Shown piece after piece: positions 1-7,326 of a stretch of 23,193 bases of DNA. A model generated the notes under the pieces. The model ran no database searches. It saw nothing but the letters and a program-made list of their open reading frames with translations, and was not told where the DNA came from. Location: positions 17,595 to 40,787 of the forward strand of contig DJSP01000115.1 of assembly GCA_002438065.1 (NCBI GenBank). The letters run 5' to 3'. The translations under genes and the position numbers were made by a program. This DNA comes from Caryophanales bacterium UBA6331. Its GTDB lineage: Bacteria > Bacillota_I > Bacilli_A > RF39 > UBA660. Within the stretch, counting starts at the first letter, position 1; the number at the start of each line of letters is the position of its first letter.

Positions 1-283
1 TATGATCAACATCTGTTCTAATAGAATCCCACACAACTGGATACATTTGCCATTCATCAAACATTCTAGGTTTTTCACCTTTTAAGAATAATGAAGGTTG
101 TGTATTTTTTATTCTATCATACTCTTGTTTTCTATCTGGATTTTGAAATTCTATGATACTTTTCGCATGATGCATACCTGTTGTTGATTTCCCACACCAC
201 TTACAACCTTCAATAAGTACTGCACCCATAATTTCCATAAGTTCATCTATTTCTTTGTCTACAACTCTTGGTAAATATTCCAT
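1..283 (-). CDS. COG1373-type ATPase (AAA_14/DUF4143 family), 5' part only
   Basis: The first 94 codons of a gene that runs off the window edge. It starts at the ATG at 283-281 after a strong ribosome binding site, AGAGGAGGA. The translation opens MEYLPRVVDKEIDELMEIMG and continues through GCKWCGKST, a Walker A P-loop at about residues 27-35. A Walker B-like stretch, LKGEKPRMFDEW, follows at about residues 71-82. This order and wording match the AAA_14 ATPases that usually carry a C-terminal DUF4143 domain. Such proteins are common accessory genes in gut bacteria, often patchily distributed; their cellular role is not settled. The C-terminal domain lies outside the window, so its presence is inferred. 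The gene has its own promoter (310-338) flanked by an inverted repeat. Confidence 0.8.
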   Translation of the reverse strand, partial: MEYLPRVVDKEIDELMEIMGAVLIEGCKWCGKSTTGMHHAKSIIEFQNPDRKQEYDRIKNTQPSLFLKGEKPRMFDEWQMYPVVWDSIRTDVDH

Positions 284-297
284 AGTATTCCTCCTCT

Positions 298-361
298 TTT
301 CTCAAAATAATTATAATATTATTTTACAAAAAAAGCAAATATTACTTTACATTTTGAGAAA
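298..361. repeat. 11-bp perfect inverted repeat around the ATPase promoter
   Basis: TTTCTCAAAAT at 298-308 and its exact reverse complement ATTTTGAGAAA at 351-361 flank the -35 and -10 elements. A second small palindrome, GAAATG-gata-CATTTC, lies at 358-373. The arms could be operator half-sites or the stem of a hairpin; the sequence alone does not decide. Confidence 0.5.
310..338 (-). promoter_or_regulatory. Sigma-A promoter of the ATPase gene
   Basis: Reading the minus strand, TTGCTT (338-333) is followed by a 17-base spacer and a perfect TATAAT (315-310). The predicted start lies about 20 bases before the ATPase ATG. An 11-bp inverted repeat (298-308 and 351-361) brackets the promoter. 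Confidence 0.65.
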
Positions 362-376
362 TGGATACATTTCAAA

Positions 377-398
377 AAATGTCGCCTAAATGTCGCCT
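377..398. repeat. 11-bp tandem repeat (two units)
   Basis: AAATGTCGCCT occurs twice head to tail at 377-387 and 388-398, giving a period of about one helical turn. It is GC-richer than its surroundings and lies between the small RNA terminator (449-481) and the ATPase promoter. It may be a protein-binding site such as an operator or recombinase arm site. No recombinase gene is visible in the window. Confidence 0.6.
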
Positions 399-448
399 AA
401 AACTTATTATATAAATTTCAAAACTTCGCGATACCTTTAATTTATTGC

Positions 449-550
449 AAATAAAATGAGGACATAATGAATCATGTCCTCTTCAGGGGGTTTTGGTTGA
501 TACACTCTAACTAGATTGTTAGAGGATCAGTAAGGTTTATTACCTTACCT
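449..550 (-). ncRNA. Putative stand-alone small RNA A (about 100 nt)
   Basis: This lies in the 311-base gap between the ATPase gene and the DUF975 gene, which has no coding potential. From a promoter at 556-584 the minus-strand transcript would start near 550. Hairpin I is GUAAGGU/ACCUUAC (548-542 with 536-530). Hairpin II is CUCUAAC/GUUAGAG (511-505 with 524-518, plus coordinates). A single-stranded linker with CAACC and CCCCCUG (490-484) comes next. A terminator hairpin follows, GAGGACAUGA-UUCA-UUAUGUCCUC at 481-458, then AUUUUAUUU. Promoter, 5' hairpin at about +2, and a factor-independent terminator together support a discrete RNA. I do not recognise it as a known family. It shares its architecture with small RNA B. 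It could instead be an attenuating leader for the ATPase gene, but that gene has its own promoter. Confidence 0.65.
451..481 (-). terminator. Terminator of small RNA A
   Basis: A stem of about 10 bp (GAGGACAU plus G-U and A-U pairs) is closed by a UUCA tetraloop and followed on the minus strand by AUUUUAUUU. The tail is interrupted by A but U-rich enough for intrinsic termination. Confidence 0.65.
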
Positions 551-555
551 ATTTA

Positions 556-584
556 ATAATATAAAATTATGAATAGTTTGTCAA
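556..584 (-). promoter_or_regulatory. Sigma-A promoter of small RNA A
   Basis: On the minus strand TTGACA (584-579, perfect) is followed by a 17-base spacer and TATTAT (561-556, five of six). It sits just after the DUF975 stop codon. The predicted start, near 550-549, falls at the base of hairpin I of the RNA. Confidence 0.75.
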
Positions 585-594
585 TTTATATTAT

Positions 595-1206
595 TTAATT
601 TTTTGTAATTTTTTTAAGTTCTTCATAGTATAGTGCTTCTGATACTGAAACATATGGTGCAACATATACTAGGGCAATACCCATTGTTAGTGCACATAGT
701 AAATACCAACCAAAGAAACTTAACATAAATACGAAATAATCCCATTTATAGCCATACATCATCTCTTTAGATTTTTTGATGCAAGCACCTGGTTCTTCTT
801 CACCATCGATCATGATAAACATTGCTTGGCTATATGAAATAGCAGCTATAATACCTGGTATAACAAATAATAAAGACCAAAGACCAATAAAAATATACAT
901 TAATAATCCTAATAAGAATATAGGAACAAATTTAGAATAATATTTGAAAACTTCATCGTATTCAACTTCTTCTTTTCTTACAAATTTAAGAATAAAAGCA
1001 GTTAAACCATATGATAATGGCATAGTTGCTAATGAAATTAAATAAGTACATAATTGTCCCAAAAATGTATCATCCGTAAAGATTGCACTAGATATTCCAC
1101 CGGCTAAAGTAGAAATAACAATAACTATTAATGCTGGTTTTAAAATTGTCCATAGATTTCCTTCAATCATTTTCTTGGCATCATTTTTAATTTTTGCTCT
1201 ATTCAT
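595..1206 (-). CDS. DUF975 family integral membrane protein
   Basis: A 203-residue polytopic membrane protein. The charged N-terminus MNRAKIKNDAKKMIEGNLW is followed by hydrophobic segments at about residues 23-43, 52-74, 92-125 and 155-185. The central motif LLFVIPGIIAAISYSQAMFI and the following acidic turn DGEEEPGACIKKSKEMMYGY are typical of DUF975 (PF06161), where a proline-glycine break lies between membrane helices and a conserved alanine/serine segment precedes the last helices. Family function is unknown. The ATG at 1206 is preceded by AGAAGGAG at a good distance. It follows recG by about 30 bases on the same strand and probably shares its transcript. No terminator is visible after its stop, so read-through into small RNA A is possible. 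Confidence 0.8.
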   Translation of the reverse strand: MNRAKIKNDAKKMIEGNLWTILKPALIVIVISTLAGGISSAIFTDDTFLGQLCTYLISLATMPLSYGLTAFILKFVRKEEVEYDEVFKYYSKFVPIFLLGLLMYIFIGLWSLLFVIPGIIAAISYSQAMFIMIDGEEEPGACIKKSKEMMYGYKWDYFVFMLSFFGWYLLCALTMGIALVYVAPYVSVSEALYYEELKKITKN

Positions 1207-1238
1207 TTATCTCAACTCCTTCTACTATAAGTATATCA

Positions 1239-3227
1239 TTAATTTAAGTTTTTTACACCACTTATTATGTTTTTTTGAATAGGATATTTATCTATTTCGT
1301 TAATATGTTTGTTTAAGAAGTCTAGAGAGTCTTCACTGCATTTTTTTAATATTTTAAAATCTTTATTTAAGTTTGCTATTTTAAAGACCATATCTCCGCT
1401 TTGTTTTACACCAAATAAATCACCGGCTCCTCTTAATTCAAAATCTTTTTCAGAGATGTAGAAGCCATCTTCACTTTCTTCTAATATTTTTAATCTTGGT
1501 GTGTCATAGTCACTTATTAAAATACATTTTGACTCTATATCATTTCTACCTATACGGCCTCTTAACTGATGAAGGGTTGCCAGGCCAAATCTTTCGGCAT
1601 TAAATATAACAATCATGGTAGCATTACTAACATCAATTCCTATTTCAATGATGGTTGTTGATATTAAGATCTTAGTTTTATTAGATTTAAAATCATTCAT
1701 TATTTTTTCTTTTTCTTCATTTTTTAATTTACCATGAAGAACACCTATTGGTACTTTACCATTAAGGGCTATATTTATTTTTTCATATAAATAATTAACA
1801 CTGGCTAGTTTAGTATTTTCTTCTTCATTTTCAATTAAGGGACTAACTACATAGATTTGATGTCCTTTTTTTATTTCACCTAGCATTTCATATAGAACTT
1901 CTTTAATTTCTGATGTTTTATATAATTTGGTAATTTTAGGTTTCCTATTTAATGGTTTTGTTTTAATTTCGGTTATATCCATATCTTTAAAGATAGTTAG
2001 GGCTAGGGTTCTAGGAATTGGAGTAGCACTCATATAAAGTACATCAACATTTTCTCCTTTGTTTTGAAGGTTCTTTCTTTGATTTACACCGAAACGATGT
2101 TGTTCGTCGGTTACAACTAGTCCGATATTTTTAAATACGACATCATCATTTAAGACTGAATGCGTTGATAATAAAATATCTATTTGGCCATTTTTTAGAT
2201 TTTCAATTATTTTGTCACGATCTTTTTTAGTTGTTGAACCGGTTAATATTTCAATATTTACATCTGTTAAGATTTTTTTGATATTTTCATAGTGCTGTTT
2301 TATTAATATTTCAGTTGGTGCCATGAGGACGCCTTGATAACCGGATAAATAGTTCATGTAAAGTGCTAGGAAAGATATAATTGTTTTACCGCTTCCAACA
2401 TCTCCTAGAATTAATCTATTCATATGTTTTGGTGAGTTAAAATCATTTTTAATATCTTCTACGGCATTTACTTGTGAATCGGTTAATGTGAATGGTAAAC
2501 TTGATATTAAATTATCTAGTTTTGTGGTATCAAATGTTTTTATATATGATGTTGTTGTTTTATCTTTTAAATATTTTAAATAATTTATTTTTAGAGTATA
2601 TTCAAATAGTTCTTCATACTTAAGACATATTTCGGCTTGTTTTAAATTATTAGTACTAGTTGGATTATGAATTTCTTTTATGGCAGTTAGTTTATCTAAT
2701 AATGAATATTCTTTAATGTATTCTTCGGGTATTAGACTGGGAACATAAATATTTTTTTCTAATAAATTATTAATTATTTTGTGGATGTTTACTTGTTTTA
2801 ATCCTTGGGTTGTATGATAAATTGGTTCTATTTCATCTTTAATTATTGGGGTTAATTTTATATCACTAGCTGTAAATGTATTGGCTTTGATGTTATACTT
2901 TCCTATTACGGAAATGTATTTATTTAATGATAGATGTTGTTTAATAAAGGGGCGATTAAAGATGGTAACGTTTATTAGTTTAGTACCAGTGTTTAACCTG
3001 AAACTTATTTTATTTAAATTTCTTTTGATGTAGTATATTTTAGCATCTGATGCGACATATCCATTTATTAAAACTTCGGTGTTTTCTTCATAGTTATCTA
3101 GGGTGACTGGGTGATATAATTTATACTTATAGGGATAGAATGTGATTAAATCTTGGATGGTAAAGATGTTTAAATTTTGAAATAATTTTAAGGTTTTGGG
3201 ACCAATTCCTTTAATATCTTCTAGCAT
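1239..3227 (-). CDS. recG: ATP-dependent DNA helicase RecG
   Basis: A 662-residue superfamily 2 helicase that remodels stalled replication forks and branched recombination intermediates in the cytoplasm. The N-terminus has a helix-hairpin-helix-like stretch (LEDIKGIGPKTLKLFQNLN), then the OB-fold wedge domain at about residues 45-130. Helicase motifs are in order: Q-like LTDSQ (about 248-252), Walker A GDVGSGKT (275-282), APTEIL (303-308), DEQH box (374-377), SATPIPRT (400-407), and motif VI QLRGRIGR (554-561). The C-terminal FELRGAGDLFGVKQSG is the usual RecG signature. Length is slightly below the usual 680-700. The start at 3227 has AAAGGAG seven bases upstream. Promoter elements lie just upstream and overlap those of small RNA B. 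DUF975 follows on the same strand. Confidence 0.97.
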   Translation of the reverse strand: MLEDIKGIGPKTLKLFQNLNIFTIQDLITFYPYKYKLYHPVTLDNYEENTEVLINGYVASDAKIYYIKRNLNKISFRLNTGTKLINVTIFNRPFIKQHLSLNKYISVIGKYNIKANTFTASDIKLTPIIKDEIEPIYHTTQGLKQVNIHKIINNLLEKNIYVPSLIPEEYIKEYSLLDKLTAIKEIHNPTSTNNLKQAEICLKYEELFEYTLKINYLKYLKDKTTTSYIKTFDTTKLDNLISSLPFTLTDSQVNAVEDIKNDFNSPKHMNRLILGDVGSGKTIISFLALYMNYLSGYQGVLMAPTEILIKQHYENIKKILTDVNIEILTGSTTKKDRDKIIENLKNGQIDILLSTHSVLNDDVVFKNIGLVVTDEQHRFGVNQRKNLQNKGENVDVLYMSATPIPRTLALTIFKDMDITEIKTKPLNRKPKITKLYKTSEIKEVLYEMLGEIKKGHQIYVVSPLIENEEENTKLASVNYLYEKINIALNGKVPIGVLHGKLKNEEKEKIMNDFKSNKTKILISTTIIEIGIDVSNATMIVIFNAERFGLATLHQLRGRIGRNDIESKCILISDYDTPRLKILEESEDGFYISEKDFELRGAGDLFGVKQSGDMVFKIANLNKDFKILKKCSEDSLDFLNKHINEIDKYPIQKNIISGVKNLN

Positions 3228-3271
3228 ATTTGACTCCTTTAAAAAATATTTTAAATTTTAACAAAAAATTG

Positions 3272-3300
3272 TTGACATTTAAGTCGTTTTCATTTAGTAT
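3272..3300 (+). promoter_or_regulatory. Sigma-A promoter of small RNA B
   Basis: A perfect TTGACA at 3272-3277, a 17-base spacer and TAGTAT at 3295-3300. The predicted start is near 3307, at the foot of hairpin I of the RNA. It points into the gap downstream of nifJ, where no plus-strand gene exists. Confidence 0.7.
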
Positions 3301-3304
3301 AACA
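3295..3304 (-). promoter_or_regulatory. Extended -10 promoter of recG, overlapping the small RNA B promoter
   Basis: On the minus strand TGTTATACT gives an extended -10 (TATACT at 3301-3296). The -35 is poor. It almost coincides with the -10 of the plus-strand small RNA promoter (3295-3300), so polymerase could occupy only one at a time. Confidence 0.45.
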
Positions 3305-3306
3305 AG

Positions 3307-3403
3307 TACCAATTCACTTAAAGGCGAATTGGTGCTAGTATCACACTAGCCAACCCCTTTTTATTCTTTGAGGCTAACCCAGGGGGATAGCCTCTATTTT
3401 TTT
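3307..3403 (+). ncRNA. Putative stand-alone small RNA B (about 95 nt)
   Basis: A plus-strand transcript from the promoter at 3272-3300. Hairpin I is ACCAAUUC/GAAUUGGU (3308-3315 with 3326-3333). Hairpin II follows directly, GCUAGU-aucac-ACUAGC (3334-3350). Next is the single-stranded linker CAACCCCUUUUUAUUCUUU. The terminator stem is GAGGCUA/UAGCCUC (3370-3376 with 3388-3394), then UAUUUUUUU. The terminator loop contains CAGGGGG (3380-3386), which could fold back on CCCC at 3354-3357 as a pseudoknot or stay free for pairing. The order of elements, the promoter type and the GAGG...CCUC terminator foot are the same as in small RNA A, although the stem sequences differ. No plus-strand gene lies downstream, so it is not a leader; it runs antisense into only the last bases of nifJ. 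I do not recognise a known family. Confidence 0.7.
3370..3403 (+). terminator. Terminator of small RNA B
   Basis: A 7-bp stem GAGGCTA/TAGCCTC followed by TATTTTTTT. The T tract overlaps the nifJ stop codon on the other strand. Read on the minus strand the same stem lacks a U tract, so it should not end nifJ transcripts efficiently. Confidence 0.75.
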
Positions 3404-6400
3404 ATTTATTAGAAAGTTCTTTATAATAGTTGTATCTTTGGACCGCTATTTCTTTATTTATAGCAAGCAATTCGTTTGCTTTTTTTATGTCTTTTATTTT
3501 TAATGCGTTGTATCTAACTTCATTAGATAGGAATTCATCGTATTTATCAAAGTTTGGTTCTTTAGAGTCTAGATATAGTTTATTATCTTTATATCTCATT
3601 AATAAGACATAACCTGAATCAACAGCTAGTGCTTCTTCTTTGATTGAATTACTCATTCCACCTTTAATACCTTGTTCAATACATGGTGAGTAAGCAATTA
3701 TAATTGATGGGCCATCATGTTCTTCGGCTTCTTTAATTGTTTTAATTGCTTGCATGAAGTTACCACCTAAACTAATACTTCCGACATATATATTTGGATA
3801 TGACATAGCAATTTTAAATAAATCTTTTTTAGGTGTTTTCTTACCGCCACTCGCAAATTCACAAACTTGACCTAGATGACTTGATTTACTTGATTGACCA
3901 CCGGTATTTGAATATACTTCGGTATCTAATACAAGAATTCTTACTTTTTCATTTGATGAAGCAACATGATCTAATCCACCAAAACCGATATCATAAGCCC
4001 AACCATCACCACCGATAGTCCATACACTTTTAGGTGTTACAAAACTTAATAAATCTTCATTAATGTACTTTTTAAATTTTGGTAATTCGGATTTTATTTT
4101 ATCATAATCGTTAGAGTCTAATAGTTCTAATAGATATTTTGTTTCTTCATTATTAATTCTAAATAATTCTTTTTTTATACGATTTTGTAAGTTGTTATAA
4201 CTATTTAGAATACCAAAACCATATTCAGCAGCATCTTCAAATAAACTATTACTCCATGATACAGAATAAGGGGTATTAGGGCATGATGCACCATATATAC
4301 TTGAACAACCTGTTGCGTTGGCAATAACTAATTTTTCACCAATAATTTGAGTTAATAATTTAATATAAGGTGTTTCTCCACAACCAGCACATGCTCCAGA
4401 AAACTCAAATAATGGTTTTCTTAATTCAATATTTTTAATGGTTGTTAATGGATATTTAGGATTTTCATAATTATTAAATAGTTCGTTTGCCTCTTTTTGC
4501 TTTTCTTCATCAAACTTACCAAATGACAATGCATCTTTTGGACATGTTTTAATACATAAACCACAACCGGTACAGTCGGCTCCACTTATACTGATAATAA
4601 ATTCGCCGTTAGGTAATTCGAATGGTCTTATTACGGCATGAGGACATACTAAAGCACACATTCCACATTTAATACATTTTTCTTTATTCCAAACAGGTAT
4701 ATCTTCACTAATTTTACGTTTTTCAAATTTGGTTGTTCCACCTGGAAAGGTACCATCTTTATAATCAAGAAGATCTTTAACGGTTAGTTCGTTACCACGT
4801 CTTGAATTAATCATTTCAAAGATATTGTTACTTGAAGTAATACTTATACTTTCATCATTATTAATCTTAATATTAAATAGATTATTTGGAGTTTCTTTAA
4901 TAACTTTGATGTTACTTTCAACAATAGATTCTCCTTTAGTAGCAAATCTTTCTTTAACGTTTTCAATTAAGATATTTTGATAATTTGGAATATTTAATAA
5001 ATTTAAAATTGAAGTTTCGATTATTAAACTTATTTTACCTTTAATTCCATTTTCTTCTGCTAATTTACTAGCGTTTATTATGTATGTTTTGATATTATTT
5101 TTATTTATATATTCTTTAACGTTTGTTGGTAGGAATTTATTTAATTCTTCTTCGGTTTTTGAGGTATTTATTATTAGATTGCCAGCTTGTTTTAAACCGG
5201 TTATCATGTCAAATTTATGGAAATATTCGTCTTTGGTTACTACTAATAATTCAGGATGATTTGTATAATATGGGGCATTAATTGGGGCGTTAGATAATCT
5301 TAAATGGGAAACTGTTACGCCACCACTTTTTTTAGAATCATATTCAAAATATCCTTGAACATAGTTAGATTTACCTAAGATTTTTAGCATATCTTTTGAT
5401 GCACTTACGGAACCATCTGATCCATAACCAAAGATTTTAAATTCTCTAAAATTATCTTCTTCAATATAATTATAATGAGTGAGGCTTGTATTGGTTACGT
5501 CATCTACTACACCGACTGAAAAATCATCTTTTGGGTTATTTAATAAATTCATGTATACATCGTAAATATCATTTGGGGTAGTATTTTTACTTGATAGTCC
5601 ATAGATTCCGCCATAAATTTTGATATTGGTATTTTTAAGAGATGATAATACGTCTAAATATAGTGGGTTACCACTGGCACCATGTTCTTTTGTACGATCT
5701 AATACACCAATTATTTTAGTGGTTTTTGGTAATACGTTAATTAGATATTCTTTACTAAATGGACGATATAGATGTACTTCGATTAAACCAAATAAAGGAT
5801 TATTTTTTACGACTGATTTAATAGTATCACATACTGATCCCATAGCGATAAGCACTACTTTAGCGTTCGTGCCACCATAGTAATTAAATGGTTTATAGTC
5901 TGTTCCTATTTCTTTGTTTAGTTTTTGCATGTAATCATTTACGATATCGGGAACTTTGGCATAATCTTTATTTCTAGTTAGTACTGATTGAAAATAGATA
6001 TCTTCATTTTGTGCTGTTCCTTTAGTGATGCTTTTATCTGAGTTTAAAGCACGATTTCTAAATTCAGTGATTTTATCATAATTTACTAATTTTTTAATTA
6101 CGTCATCACTTATTTCATTTATAACATTATATTCATGACTGGTTCTAAATCCGTCAAAAAAATGTAAAAATGGTAAGCTACTTTCAATGGCTGATAAATG
6201 AGAAATTAACGCTAAATTATGGGCATCTTGAACACTCGTACTTGCTAAATAACAAAAGCCAGTTTGTCTAGCACTATAAATATCTTGATGATCGCCAAAA
6301 ATACTTAAGGCATGAGATGCTAAACTACGAGCCGCCACGTGAATTACAGCGGGCAAACATTCTCCTGCCATTTTATACATATTAGGGATCATTAAAAGTA

Positions 6401-6656
6401 ATCCTTGACTTGCAGTAAAGGTTGTACCTAAGTTTCCAGCATTTAAAGCACCATGAAGTGCGCCAGCAGCACCTGCTTCACTTTGCATTTCATAAACATT
6501 TACATTATCATTAAAAATATTTTTTATGTTTTTATTATTCATATTATCTATGTTACTTGCCATAGGACTAGATGGGGTTATCGGATATATAAAACTTATA
6601 TCACTTAATTTATAGGCCATCATAGAACAGGCAGTATTTCCATCAACAACTTTCAT
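3402..6656 (-). CDS. nifJ: Pyruvate:ferredoxin (flavodoxin) oxidoreductase
   Basis: A 1084-residue single-chain enzyme that oxidises pyruvate with CoA to acetyl-CoA and CO2 and passes electrons to ferredoxin or flavodoxin. It is a cytoplasmic, oxygen-sensitive hallmark of anaerobes. Domain I has the substrate loop YPITPSSPMAS (24-34) and HVAARSLASHALSIFGDHQD (106-125). The two-cluster ferredoxin domain has CIKCGMCALVCP (Cys 661, 664, 667, 671) and CTGCGLCIKTCP (695, 698, 701, 705). The thiamine diphosphate domain has GDGWAYDIG (883-891) and NTGGQ (917-921). The proximal cluster cysteines are Cys 756, 759, 784 and 992. All functional residues look intact, though the chain is shorter than the usual length near 1170. 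The start at 6656 follows GGAG. It has its own promoter and probably a monocistronic transcript. Confidence 0.97.
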   Translation of the reverse strand: MKVVDGNTACSMMAYKLSDISFIYPITPSSPMASNIDNMNNKNIKNIFNDNVNVYEMQSEAGAAGALHGALNAGNLGTTFTASQGLLLMIPNMYKMAGECLPAVIHVAARSLASHALSIFGDHQDIYSARQTGFCYLASTSVQDAHNLALISHLSAIESSLPFLHFFDGFRTSHEYNVINEISDDVIKKLVNYDKITEFRNRALNSDKSITKGTAQNEDIYFQSVLTRNKDYAKVPDIVNDYMQKLNKEIGTDYKPFNYYGGTNAKVVLIAMGSVCDTIKSVVKNNPLFGLIEVHLYRPFSKEYLINVLPKTTKIIGVLDRTKEHGASGNPLYLDVLSSLKNTNIKIYGGIYGLSSKNTTPNDIYDVYMNLLNNPKDDFSVGVVDDVTNTSLTHYNYIEEDNFREFKIFGYGSDGSVSASKDMLKILGKSNYVQGYFEYDSKKSGGVTVSHLRLSNAPINAPYYTNHPELLVVTKDEYFHKFDMITGLKQAGNLIINTSKTEEELNKFLPTNVKEYINKNNIKTYIINASKLAEENGIKGKISLIIETSILNLLNIPNYQNILIENVKERFATKGESIVESNIKVIKETPNNLFNIKINNDESISITSSNNIFEMINSRRGNELTVKDLLDYKDGTFPGGTTKFEKRKISEDIPVWNKEKCIKCGMCALVCPHAVIRPFELPNGEFIISISGADCTGCGLCIKTCPKDALSFGKFDEEKQKEANELFNNYENPKYPLTTIKNIELRKPLFEFSGACAGCGETPYIKLLTQIIGEKLVIANATGCSSIYGASCPNTPYSVSWSNSLFEDAAEYGFGILNSYNNLQNRIKKELFRINNEETKYLLELLDSNDYDKIKSELPKFKKYINEDLLSFVTPKSVWTIGGDGWAYDIGFGGLDHVASSNEKVRILVLDTEVYSNTGGQSSKSSHLGQVCEFASGGKKTPKKDLFKIAMSYPNIYVGSISLGGNFMQAIKTIKEAEEHDGPSIIIAYSPCIEQGIKGGMSNSIKEEALAVDSGYVLLMRYKDNKLYLDSKEPNFDKYDEFLSNEVRYNALKIKDIKKANELLAINKEIAVQRYNYYKELSNK

Positions 6657-6683
6657 ATTTTATCTCCAATCTATCTTTAATTA

Positions 6684-6692
6684 ATTATATCA
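6684..6692 (-). promoter_or_regulatory. Extended -10 promoter of nifJ
   Basis: On the minus strand TGATATAAT combines a TG extension with a perfect TATAAT (6689-6684). No good -35 lies 17 bases upstream, where the U tract of the preceding terminator sits. The leader would be about 20 bases. Confidence 0.6.
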
Positions 6693-6704
6693 TAACTTGT
6701 TTAA

Positions 6705-6734
6705 GAAAAAGAAAAAACTCTTAGAAATCTAAGA
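6705..6734 (-). terminator. Terminator of the spoIID-spoIIQ operon
   Basis: On the minus strand TCTTAG-ATTT-CTAAGA (6734-6719) is followed by GTTTTTTCTTTTT. The stop codon of the upstream membrane orphan (6729-6731) is inside the stem. Confidence 0.75.
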
Positions 6735-7301
6735 ATTTATGTAACTTGTTGAAGTATAAACATAATCATTATTTACTTTGGCAAAAGTGAATTTATATTT
6801 ACCACCATATCCTATAAAAGAATTTTCAGATATTGTTTCATTGGATTTTTCTATTTTGTCTGAAGATACTACTAAGTTTTGATATGATTTACCATAATTT
6901 GTACCATCAGTTATAAGAACATAACTATATAATATTACTTCATCAGTTGTAGATGTCCAGTTATAATCTTGTGTATAAGTTAATAGATTTGAACATTCAG
7001 CATTACTTTCATTATTAATAAGACCAATATATAAATTTTGATTAAATTGTTCTGGTAAAAATTCATTATTACAACTATTTTTAGGTATTAGCTCTCTTAA
7101 ATTTGTTTTTAAATCCTCAGTTATTTCAATTGGATCATTTACAATACTTATTTGCACGTTTTGGTTTGGCATAGTAGTAACAATTTTTTCTTGAGATAAA
7201 TAAGCACTTGATTTAAAAATTAAAAAACTACCGGTAATAAGCAATAATGTTGCAATTAGAATAACTGATATATAAGCTATTTTTTTGTTATCTTCTAACA
7301 T
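6729..7301 (-). CDS. Membrane-anchored protein of unknown function, last gene of the spoIID-spoIIQ operon
   Basis: A 190-residue protein I do not recognise. One N-terminal membrane segment, about residues 9-30 (YISVILIATLLLITGSFLIF), anchors an extracytoplasmic domain with four cysteines or fewer, including CNNEF and ECSNLL, which could form a disulphide. The end of the domain reads KYKFTFAKVNNDYVYTSTSY, resembling the end of the protein encoded at 13146-13945 (IYIFNKINGNYYLEKFE). The two may share a fold, but this is by eye only. Start ATG at 7301 has AAAGGAG upstream. It sits 25 bases after the Mbl-like gene and ends in the operon terminator, so expression with spoIIQ is likely. A sporulation role is possible but unsupported by motifs. 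Confidence 0.7.
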   Translation of the reverse strand: MLEDNKKIAYISVILIATLLLITGSFLIFKSSAYLSQEKIVTTMPNQNVQISIVNDPIEITEDLKTNLRELIPKNSCNNEFLPEQFNQNLYIGLINNESNAECSNLLTYTQDYNWTSTTDEVILYSYVLITDGTNYGKSYQNLVVSSDKIEKSNETISENSFIGYGGKYKFTFAKVNNDYVYTSTSYINS

Positions 7302-7326
7302 AATTGGTACTCCTTTGTTATTTTAA

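Noticed and set aside
449..481. Tiny reading frame starting at AUG in the terminator of small RNA A
   Set aside because: The AUG is inside a stable stem with an RBS-like GAGG only two bases away, and the frame runs past the terminator.
3350..3394. preQ1-like H-type pseudoknot on the minus strand (stem plus CCCC/GGGG)
   Set aside because: The minus strand lacks an adjacent promoter for such a leader and the A-rich tail consensus is poor; the plus strand has a promoter and terminator, so it is the better reading.
5620..5880. Open frames on the plus strand inside nifJ (also 3430-3612 and 3833-4018)
   Set aside because: They are mirror frames of well-conserved nifJ codons, with no ribosome binding site and no recognisable protein pattern.
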